Assembly: GCA_032718565.1 (NCBI GenBank)
Contig: JAVGVS010000003.1
Location: 2,000,178 to 2,064,177, forward strand
DNA length: 64,000 nt
Direction of reading: 5' to 3'
From: Distichodus sexfasciatus
Lineage: Eukaryota > Chordata > Actinopteri > Characiformes > Distichodontidae
Below the pieces are notes generated by a model. It was given only the letters and a program-made list of their open reading frames with translations. It made no database searches and had not been told where the DNA came from. The position numbers were made by a program, and so were the translations under genes. Each line of letters begins with the position of its first letter. The first letter of the stretch is position 1. Shown here one piece after another: positions 57,701-64,000 of this stretch.

Positions 57701-59995
57701 AGAGTATACTCACAGTTACAGGTTAGCTTAGAGTTACAATGTATATATTTTTTTGCAAATTTAGGAGTGATGGCAATTCATTTTGTAAACAACAATTAGC
57801 TTTAGAGTTAGTCAGTCAGTCATTTTTAAGTGTGTATACTTCTCTGTTTTAGATTTTCAGGAAGGTTGAATCACTCAAAAGAATTCAAGTCAATCTCAAA
57901 GTTCAGAAGGTAAGAGTCTGACCTGAATCAAAGCACCACACTATCAGTACAATCCAGTGATTTATTCAGTCATTAAACTCATTTGATCCCTTGTTAAAAT
58001 AGGCCAAATTCAGCCACTTGTTTTGGTTGGTATTTGATGTTACTATCTAACATTGTCCATTATTCATTAATAACTCAATCATTAAAGGATGACAACACTA
58101 AGAATTGTAGAACTGATGACTGTTTTCAAATCTAAGTTGTTATATTGTAACACCGGTCATCTGGAATTTTACAACAAGCAATGCCAATGTTGGGATGTGG
58201 CTCATTCTGTGGCAAAGAGCCAACATACTGACCTATCTTTTAATCTCAAAGACCTAATTACAGGTTATTATGCCAGGGAAAAAAAAAGATAGAAGACTAA
58301 ATGAGGACTCAGCATTCTAATGGAGTTTAGACGTTCTCGCTAGCCTCATTTGATTCATCTTACTCATTCATCCTTAATAATACTGATCGAGGATTTGGAA
58401 AATAAAGGAAACATTAGACAATAGGTCTGTATGAATAAATCATTGAGCAGAATTACTCTGTGCTTCTCTTCATATTACTTCCTTCAAGTACTCCAAGGTG
58501 CAGCTTTGTATGTAGTTACACGATGAAACTCATTGTGCACAGATTTCGTTATGAAAGTTTACAGCCTCCAGTTTTGAATCACATAAACATGCAATGCTGG
58601 AAATATTGATCACTGGGTTCCTTAAGAAATGTACTAATGTCAGACTCATACACAACATCCAATATCAATGCTGTCAAATAAATTGATATTATCAAATAAA
58701 TAAACAAATAAACTTACATTTTAAAACAGCACAGAAATAAAAATGTATCTTGGACAGACTGCATAACGAGACCTTGCACAGAATGAATTTAAATGATATA
58801 TTTAATAATGATAACACTACTACAATAATATCTGAAGACTGGAATGGAATTGATCTTTATCAATTCCACGCATTGGTCATGCATTTTGCTGAAATTCTAA
58901 ACAGCTCAAAGTTGATTTAAAATAAGATTTTACATAACTGGGCTCCACTTTGTGGCACAAATTTAAGGCAAGTCCATGTAGAAATGACTATTTTAGTCTT
59001 ACTCATGTCAGTACTAAGGAGAACAACTTGTTCTTGTGGAATTGCTCACACCTGACACTGGTGCTGGTGACTTTGGGCTACATTTCTCAGACTGCCAGAG
59101 AATTCAAAAGACAAGACAGGACAAGACATTCCTGCTGGAGGATATCCCGCTTTGGCTCACTGAAAAATCCCATTTTCAAGCTGCTCTAACCCTGCTACAT
59201 GAAAGTTATCTGCAAACTGTTAAATCAAATGTATCATTCACTTGATCAATAACTTCTGTGAAAAGAAATTTTATTGGAGAAGCATCAGACATATATACAG
59301 TATATACATCAACAATTCACTGAGTCCAGGTAAAACTAGAAAACTTAGCTGATGCATGTTATTTAGAATCATTTATATAAAGTATTACTTAATGTGTTTG
59401 TGTTTGATAACACTCTCAAAAATGTCCGAAGTTAACAAGGTCATTACATAATTGTAACAATGTTGCATAAGAAATATTTGGTGGTTCATTTTGCACTATA
59501 TGCACTGTGCATATTACATCTATTATATCTATCTGTAAACCTAAATGACACCTTTACTGCTTACACTATGTGGCCTCAGGTCTACAATATCAAAGTATTA
59601 CATTAATACTGCTTGGATAAGGCATATATCAAGAACTGAATATTCCCCCGTATTTGCCATTAAGCTTGTCTGAAATAATTTTTCTATTCTATCACAATTC
59701 ATATGTCTAATCTAATTAATCATTATTTATTTACGTGTGCAAGGGCTGAGCAATATGACCTCAAATCAATATAACGACAAATTGTACATTTTACCTCGAT
59801 CATGATTAATGTTCACTGACAAGGTATATATATATATAATTTTTTTTTGCTATGACACTGTGCATATATGTGTGATTTTAAAATAATTGAAGAAAACACA
59901 TGTATTTGGAGAAATGGCATGTAACGTGAAAATGTGTTTTTAAGGGCACACTGCATGAACACACATTGGGAAAAATACTAAGAGAATCGTTTTTA

Positions 59996-60058
<63 letters not shown>

Positions 60059-60217
60059 CATCTGGCAAGATTACGACTAGTGGTTCTGACTGTTGGTTTC
60101 GGTCTATTTTCGATTAACTGGTCAATCCATAGCAATGTCAGTCATTGGCCACACACACACACCTTGGACCAGTTTCGGAGGGATATTACCTGGTTCCGAA
60201 TGGCCTGGAGATGCCAT
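48717..60217 (-). CDS. stk25: Serine/threonine kinase 25 (GCK-III family), 11 exons
   Basis: Exons joined on the minus strand give about 425 residues, as in mammalian STK25 (426). Kinase features in order: glycine loop GKGSFGEV, catalytic VAIK lysine, HRDIKAANVLL loop, DFGVAG, TPFWMAPEV activation segment, GITAIELAKGEPP. The C-terminal part (FRELKEKRR, EELENAFNLAEES, PGISD) is the GCK-III dimerisation region that binds PDCD10/CCM3. STK25 works at the Golgi with GM130 and in STRIPAK complexes, controlling cell polarity and migration (established knowledge). STK25 rather than STK24/26 is indicated by ELHPMRVLFLIPKNNPPTLE and the farp2 neighbour. It is convergent with farp2. Oddity: the start codon in exon 1 is out of frame by two missing bases. 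The 3' UTR is short. Confidence 0.93.
49257..49393 (-). CDS. stk25: stk25 exon 10 (CCM3-binding helices)
   Basis: 137 nt: LKEKRRVNGGSVCAIEELEN, AFNLAEESSPGISDRLLSQV, MERVC plus two bases. Helical dimerisation region with PDCD10. Acceptor tgtgtag, donor GCAG|gtaaca. Confidence 0.94.
49754..49825 (-). CDS. stk25: stk25 exon 9
   Basis: 24 codons: TTDMMKRQPKSSSLVSLLTP IFRE. LVxxLTPIFRE is the start of the CCM3-binding C-terminal region (human LVRPVFGE). Acceptor ttattacag, donor GAG|gtacag. Confidence 0.92.
49981..50092 (-). CDS. stk25: stk25 exon 8 (linker)
   Basis: 112 nt: M-DGEGDDKDQCPMWTFPPTV then RPNSVNKLQRGLNHTDNK. WTFPPTVRP matches the STK25 linker WTFPPTIRP. Acceptor gtttcag, donor AAG|gtggga. 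Confidence 0.93.
50218..50368 (-). mobile_element. SINE family A, truncated (reverse)
   Basis: GTGATGATTTGTCATTGTGC to TTGCTCATGAGTACCAGT; the tRNA head is missing. It abuts a SINE of family C. Confidence 0.78.
50372..50518 (+). mobile_element. tRNA-derived SINE family C
   Basis: GGATGCTCAACCAAGAGGT, AGTAGGTTTAAATCC (B box), CCACTGGGTCTCTTAGCAAG and GCCGTAAATGTAATG match the copy at 47697. Confidence 0.75.
50741..50886 (-). CDS. stk25: stk25 exon 7 (kinase end, linker)
   Basis: 146 nt: RPTAKELLKHKFITRYTKKT, SYLAELIDRYRRWKSEGHGD, ESSSDDSD plus two bases. Ends the kinase domain and starts the acidic linker. Acceptor ctctacag, donor ACAT|gtaagt. Confidence 0.95.
51126..51783. mobile_element. 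pogo/Tigger-like MITE with TA duplication
   Basis: Begins CAGTCGTCCCTCGCC and ends GATAAACGAGGGCCGACTG, forming inverted ends, with TA on both sides (51124-51125, 51784-51785). TA duplication and CAGTC-type ends are typical of the Tc1/mariner-pogo group. No transposase frame. Lies in an stk25 intron. Confidence 0.82.
51895..52119 (-). mobile_element. tRNA-derived SINE family A (reverse)
   Basis: ATGGACCTCTGCAAATATGA to TACACTACCAACTGCCCAA, with reversed B box GGATTCAAACCGGCGACC. Confidence 0.85.
52280..52375 (-). mobile_element. SINE fragment with fish V-SINE-like core
   Basis: CATTTAGCAGATGCTCTTAT and CAGTCTCCCTGGAGCAACC, GGGTTAAGGGTCTTGCTCAG. The core recurs in short form at 48379-48412. 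Confidence 0.65.
52378..52618 (+). mobile_element. tRNA-derived SINE family A (forward), near full length
   Basis: CCGTAACGGTTGAGG, B box GCCCGTTCGAGTCCC, GGTACCACTGAGGTACTCAT, tail of CACT repeats after CACAATGACAATCACTCACT. Confidence 0.88.
52776..52961 (-). CDS. stk25: stk25 exon 6 (kinase C-lobe)
   Basis: 62 codons: ADIWSLGITAIELAKGEPPN, AELHPMRVLFLIPKNNPPTL, to EACLNKDPRF. Acceptor taacccag, donor TTT|gtacgt. Confidence 0.96.
53189..53346 (-). CDS. stk25: stk25 exon 5 (catalytic loop, DFG, APE)
   Basis: 158 nt: A-ANVLLSEHGEVKLADFGVA, QIKRNTFVGTPFWMAPEVIK, QSAYDFK. The TFVGTPFW segment holds the activating threonine. Acceptor ttccaacag, donor CAAG|gtacaa. Confidence 0.96.
53439..53541 (+). 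mobile_element. SINE family A 5' half (forward)
   Basis: GCCATTGGTAGAGTAACGG to TACTCATGAGCAAGGTA; it stops 10 bp before the 36-bp minisatellite. Confidence 0.78.
53552..53677 (+). repeat. 36-bp minisatellite, about 3.5 units
   Basis: Unit begins CCAGTACCAGGACAGTGTGT and ends CAACACCACATAG. Units at 53552, 53588, 53624 and a partial one at 53660; few differences. Lies in the stk25 intron about 30 bp from the exon 4 donor. Confidence 0.93.
53709..53817 (-). CDS. stk25: stk25 exon 4 (alpha-D/E, HRD)
   Basis: 109 nt: LKPGPLEEAYIATILREILK then DYLHTERKIHRDIK plus one base. Carries the HRD motif. Donor TAAAG|gtgagg. A 36-bp minisatellite begins about 30 bp into the intron. Confidence 0.96.
53895..53951 (-). 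CDS. stk25: stk25 exon 3 (hinge)
   Basis: 19 codons: STKLWIIMEYLGGGSALDM. The MEYLGGGSALD hinge is typical of GCK-III kinases. Acceptor ttaatgcag, donor ATG|gtgagt. Confidence 0.95.
53979..54390. mobile_element. hAT-like MITE of the TAGGGGTGTAAC family in stk25 intron
   Basis: Begins TAGGGGTGTAATGATACGTC. It shares GTGTTAAATCAGCACATGA and CCTGAACTGAACCGAATC blocks with the copies at 16890 and 26925. The right end is decayed. Confidence 0.7.
54613..54843 (-). CDS. stk25: stk25 exon 2 (kinase N-lobe)
   Basis: 77 codons: NTRLDPEQYFTKLERIGKGS, FGEVYKGINNHTKEVVAIKI, to KYFGSYLK. Holds the glycine loop, the VAIK lysine and the alpha-C glutamate region (IEDIQQEITVL). Acceptor cccaattag, donor GAAG|gtgtgt. 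Confidence 0.96.
54853..54880 (+). repeat. CA microsatellite near stk25 exon 2 acceptor
   Basis: ACACACACAC run starting about 10 bp upstream (minus sense) of the acceptor. Confidence 0.88.
55144..55778. mobile_element. DNA transposon with GCTACGTTCACACTGCCA inverted ends
   Basis: Left end AGGCTACGTTCACACTGCC, right end GGCAGTGTGAACGTAGCTA. Inside are repeated AATCCGATTT motifs and a 93-codon open frame (55253-55534, plus) with no family resemblance I recognise. Located in stk25 intron 1. Confidence 0.8.
56227..57362 (-). pseudogene. Decayed PIF/Harbinger (HARBI1-like) transposase
   Basis: On the minus strand, 57362 downward reads FIDEQP and LLCPHDILFERYRFSRDGIL, resembling the Harbinger N-terminal FxERYRFS motif. 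Further on (about 56590-56400) comes NVIGALDCTQIRIKPPS, the DDE-region signature seen as NVIGxIDGTHIxIKAP in active copies. Frame changes, stops and a short SINE insertion (57060-57143) break the gene. It is an old copy with no intact frame. Confidence 0.78.
57060..57143 (+). mobile_element. tRNA-derived SINE family B, internally deleted, with TSD
   Basis: The head GCGGCACGGTGGCGC is fused directly to the family-B tail (CGTAGTTCCTCC to GAATGAATGA). It is flanked by a 15-bp duplication with one mismatch (AATATAAGCAGCTAA at 57045, AATATAAGAAGCTAA at 57144). Inserted in the Harbinger pseudogene. Confidence 0.85.
57363..59742. other. stk25 intron 1, unannotated part
   Basis: AT-rich. No exon, RNA gene or intact mobile element was recognised. 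Short open frames at 58089-58292 and 59036-59245 show no family resemblance. Confidence 0.5.
59743..59950. mobile_element. hAT-like MITE remnant
   Basis: AGGGCTGAGCAATATGACCTC and TACCTCGATCATGATTAATG match the GGGCTGGGYGAT family in reverse. One end only. Confidence 0.55.
59998..60053 (+). repeat. AAT microsatellite
   Basis: About 18 AAT units in stk25 intron 1, 140 bp from exon 1. Confidence 0.92.
60190..60217 (-). CDS. stk25: stk25 exon 1 with disrupted start codon
   Basis: On the minus strand, HLQAIRNQ reads directly in frame into NTRLDPEQYF of exon 2 through donor CCAG|gtaata. This aligns with MAHLRGFANQ of human STK25. The ATG at 60217-60215 is followed by GCATCTC, so it lacks two bases needed to read MAH. 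Upstream, the kinase frame has no ATG before a stop. This is either an assembly indel, a real lesion, or a case of another start or first exon. Confidence 0.65.
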
Positions 60218-60680
60218 GTCGGCCGTTGGACCTGTGCTTTTCCCCACCTAACTCTTCCTCCTCCTCCTCCTCCTCGGTTCTGGATCTTGTCTTTTCTTCA
60301 CCTCTCTCTTTTCCCTCTGCCTTTCTCTTTTCTGCTCGTCCTCTTTGGAGCGCGTTCCGACACAAGCAGCAGCAGGCAAGCAGCAGCTGAAAGCCTGATC
60401 GGTCCGTCACGCCCGGCCTGCTGTTTACTAAAGCCCAAACGGCGTGTGCGCCTGGAGGTAGTTTGTGAGGACGCTACTCGCTTCTCTCTCCATACGACGC
60501 GTCATCGAATTCCGCCGCAAATGTTAACACGTAACTTCTTGAGGCGCTGGAGACGCGCCTCTAAAGCCCTTCAGCTACTTTGTGACAAGGGATGATGTAA
60601 TGCGCATGCGTGGGGCGCGCTTTAACTCTGCGCCGTATTGCGTAGTGTAGTTTTTATTGTGCCGTGTTGGTTGTTTTTTG
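60191..60680 (-). promoter_or_regulatory. stk25: stk25 5' UTR and promoter region
   Basis: GC- and CpG-richer than its surroundings. It contains a palindromic NRF1-type site TGCGCATGCG at 60601-60610 beside GGGGCGCGC, and no TATA box. The minus-strand 5' UTR would contain a CTC/GAG-repeat segment (about 60.25-60.3 kb) and an upstream ATG at 60410 that opens an out-of-frame reading frame. TSS position is inferred. Confidence 0.55.
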
Positions 60681-61296
60681 CCGTGTTGCAGTAATAATAA
60701 CGGCATTAAGAAATACTACAAATAATAGTCTGGTTTTTTTTAATTACATAACCGTCTTAATTAATGTAAATACTGTAGATAGACGTCGGTTTGTTTTGAT
60801 AATGTAGTTTTGTGCGTGTTGCTTTCGAAAGCTATTTGAATTGGAGTATTTTGCAAATAATTAAATTGCCGTTTCATTAATTTGAATATTTTATTTTGGA
60901 GCAAGGTTTTATATATAATTTATTATCTTCTACTTGTAGGATTAGCTTAATATAAGACTGCATCTTATTGATAAATCACATGGGCAGTTTAGGGCAATTA
61001 CTAAATTTTAGCCTGATGTCGATTTGCGTGGGAGTGTAATTTCTTATTGTAAACCGCCGTGATGGTTTTTAAAGTCTAAACAAATTATGAAAAGCATCGT
61101 CTCGATTTCTTTTTCCATTAAATGGCCTTTTTATGAGAGTACATGTTTATTTGAAAGGTACTTATCTATATATTTTACCACCTTAGCCATTTTCAAATGT
61201 CTCTTTAATGTAATTTTGTAAACTTTATTGCACAGTCTCATGACCTCATGATCATTTCAGTGGCCTTTCATTAACTATAATAATAACAACAACAAC

Positions 61297-61339
<43 letters not shown>

Positions 61340-63479
61340 TAATAATAATAATAATTTTGTTTCGATAATGACTGCTTTAAATATTCAATTAGCTGTTAAA
61401 TTAAATTAATATAAATAATTCTGAAGCAAAAAAGGAAGTCTACTTTGTCTTCAACCGTTTTTGCCCTGCGTTTTTAGGGTGTATTACAGATTCATAATCA
61501 GTCGACGTTTGCTTTTTTCTATACGTCTCTCTCTCTCATCACTTATCACGTTTCCCTCTAGGGTGCAGCATTGTACAAAAAAGGATTTGGTGTGAACACT
61601 ATTCTAATTAACTCGTTTTAGTTCTGCTGTGTTGTATCAATCATTTAAATAATACCAGGACTGTTTTTACTAATGCTGGAACTATGGCCGTGTTTTACAG
61701 TAAATAAATCCAGAAAAGATAGACAAGCCATGACACAGATCGTTCTTTCACAGAACCGTGATGATGAAGGTGTGGTAAATCCCTTGGATTTCTGTCTGGG
61801 CAGGTTTTTGTTCATAACCTCCAGGTAACTCCTATATCAGTAAAGCTTTGAGCAACGCTTCCACAATGAGACATCTTAAGACATGTTTTTTGTTGTTGTT
61901 GGGACTGTGATTGAGTCATGGGCTAAATGTGAAATTTAATGTTAGAAAAACATTTCAGCAGAATGAAGGAAACCAATGTATGTGGTTATAGATTATAGGA
62001 GTTCAGTTTTTGATTGTTATATTTGATTTACAATATGTTGTGCCTACTCACCAGGATGCCCACCCTGGTTTCCAAGGCAACAGTCTAGAAAGTTCTGCTC
62101 AGCCTTGTCGGCTGATATAAGCTATAATGAGTGTTATTATTTCACAGATTCTTAAAAATGGTCTGAAAATATTCCAACTTTGAAATCAGCTAAATAGCTT
62201 AGACATATTCGGTTTGCAGATATCTTTAATCCCACCTGCCTATAGTAATGTAAAGTGTTTAGGCTGAACAACTGCATTATAAAACACATAGGATATATTC
62301 TACATTGTGAAATGTTTATTGAAATTAATTCATTCATTGTAATTCATATGGATTATTCCACTCCCAATAAATATACCACATAACTTATGCGTGTTCTTAC
62401 ACAAATTAGTTAAAGTGATAGTATGTGGGCAAAGAGGAACTAATGCAAGAACTGTTTCACTCTTGTTCTCACAAAAAATAGCCTACACTTGCAACAAAAC
62501 CCTCCTGTCTTCTTTTGTGCTTTCAGTTCATTTTTGTTCCTGTTTTAGCTGTGAGATTGTTGAGCATGTCATTTTGCCATTGTTCCGTCTTTTTGAGTCA
62601 CCATATTTCAGTAAAAAGCTGGACTGTTGTCTTTTACATGGAGATTGTGGAAACAAAACTCAGGCTGTTTATTGGCAATTGGTAATGCCCAGGTAATGAG
62701 AGGACATGTAAGAGCAGATCCTAGGGAGGGTTTCTGACAGTTTTGCCACACTGATGTGAGACGTGTGTATTCACAGGGTGGATCTCACTAATTGATAGCT
62801 CTTTTAAAAAACTGAAAACTTTTCTTGTGAAGAAGTCTTGAGTAGTGTAACCAAACCCAGACTTAATATAGCTGAATGGCTAATATATTTAAAAGAAACT
62901 GACAAATGGTAACATAAAATTTTATATGATAACTAAAATACACTAGACTGTTACTATGTAGGCTGCTACAAGAATGTACATTTCTAAGGCACTACTGCAG
63001 TAATTCCTTTATAAATGTGCATCTTTGGCAATTTCATGATAATGAGAATGACATTTATTTGCCAAAACAGGTTAAAAAATGTTCAAGGAATTAGTTTTGG
63101 TCAATCTCTAGTACTCCAGACAATATAGTATAAACAGATAGTATAAATGCTCTGAAAGTGGACAAAATACACAATTAACAGTAAAAAGTGGGCAATGTAA
63201 AACACAAAATATGCAGCCCAATATACAATGCAAAATATACAATAGAATAAACAAGACAATATACAATATGCAATCAATGTACAAGTTACGTAAGGTTACA
63301 ATACGCAACATACACCACTGGGAAGGTGCAAGTCATTGTAATAACAAATAATGCATTCAGTATAATATGATATAATATATATTATAATATGAGGTAATTT
63401 TTAAGCAATACCAATAATGAATGAATGAGTAGAAATGTAATGTAAAGTATTAACTGATTAAATTCAACTAAATTACATT
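60681..63479. other. Intergenic region between stk25 promoter and the next gene
   Basis: AT-rich. It contains the AAT repeat at 61.3 kb and an A-rich AATATACA-type low-complexity stretch at about 63.12-63.27 kb. No coding or RNA gene was recognised. Confidence 0.55.
61276..61354 (+). repeat. AAT/AAC microsatellite upstream of stk25
   Basis: TAATAATAACAACAACAACAA passing into a long AAT run, with one interruption. Confidence 0.9.
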
Positions 63480-63840
63480 GCTTTCCACCGCCGCATTTAA
63501 AAGTCAGTTTCACGCAGTAGGTGGGCGGGGCGATATTGGGGCCCCGCCCACTTCTGCTCCACACTGCACGATTGTCCAAAGAAGGAAAGTTCGCCTCAAA
63601 TTCGCGGCATTGTGTCCGAGCGCTGCGACTGAAAACTGACCCCAGCAGCGCTACAGAGGAAGGAATAACAGGAATAAGTAGATAATAGATAAGAAGGAAG
63701 CTCTCGCCATCCGTCTTGTGTGTGTAATCATGTCGGATGTGGTTTGGAGACTCTGGTGTTTAACACTGAAGTGTAACTGAAGTATACGCAGAGGAGAGCT
63801 GGCATCCCGCCTGGCAAAACTGGCATTAAAGAAATCCGAG
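63480..63840 (+). promoter_or_regulatory. GC-box promoter and first noncoding exon of a gene to the right
   Basis: A CpG-rich island in AT-rich surroundings. A perfect 11-bp inverted repeat of an Sp1/KLF-type GC box (GTGGGCGGGGC at 63521-63531 and its complement at 63541-63551) is followed by unique sequence ending in a good splice donor, CCGAG|gtgagc at 63840/63841. The putative exon has a short open frame (ATG 63730 to TGA 63780, 16 codons) that could be an upstream ORF. In mammals the neighbour of STK25 on this side is BOK, transcribed away from it; identity here is synteny-based inference. Confidence 0.5.
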
Positions 63841-64000
63841 GTGAGCGCTGTGTGTTTCTTTGGGGGGCGAAATAATACATATTGTATTAGACGTGGACAA
63901 TACAAACAGCTATTAAGCTGTGAGTTATACTCAGCATCATTAAAGCTGCTTATCTTAATCCTGTGAGAACAATATATGACGTGGATCAGTACTCTCAGAT

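Noticed and set aside
59966..60595. 209-codon plus-strand frame starting with a poly-Asn run
   Set aside because: The Asn run is the AAT microsatellite, and the rest overlaps stk25 exon 1 and its promoter on the opposite strand. No splice or family support.

Overview
The window is vertebrate nuclear DNA, almost certainly from a teleost fish. It has long AT-rich introns with GT-AG junctions, many fish-type tRNA-derived SINEs, and many short hAT-like DNA transposons with TIRs and 8-bp target-site duplications (TSDs). No bacterial, viral or organellar genes were seen.

Layout. Bases 1-8484 are an intron of a gene entering from the left. From 8485 to 45643 on the plus strand are 25 coding exons, plus two alternative ones, of a FARP-family Rho-GEF: FERM (F1-F3), FERM-adjacent region, DH, PH1 and PH2. 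Exon sequences match FARP2 better than FARP1. The start codon and first exons lie left of the window. From 60217 down to 48717 on the minus strand are 11 exons of the GCK-III kinase STK25, convergent with farp2. The tails of the two genes are separated by about 0.8 kb at 47.6-48.5 kb. This matches the tail-to-tail FARP2/STK25 arrangement of other vertebrates. At 63.5-63.84 kb a GC-box-rich segment followed by a good splice donor looks like the promoter and first noncoding exon of a plus-strand gene to the right. BOK is the neighbour expected from mammalian synteny, but no coding sequence is visible.

Most notable in farp2: (1) the exon after the FERM-adjacent region stays open for 390 codons to a stop at 20761. 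It could encode a short FERM-only product with an acidic, SExSS-repeat tail, while an internal phase-1 donor leads to the DH-PH-PH form. (2) Two exons between PH1 and PH2 (40992-41155 and 42265-42404) encode related NTxxHVCWxRN cores and have the same end phases. Using both or neither causes an early stop, so the reading frame enforces mutual exclusivity. (3) A 21-nt frame-neutral microexon lies inside PH1. (4) Two near-identical 650-bp inverted-repeat elements in the same orientation flank that microexon and the next PH1 exon.

In stk25 the expected MAHL start is disrupted: the only suitable ATG is out of frame by two missing bases.

The remainder is introns rich in nested mobile elements, a decayed PIF/Harbinger transposase, a 1-kb polypyrimidine tract, a G-rich degenerate minisatellite and microsatellites.
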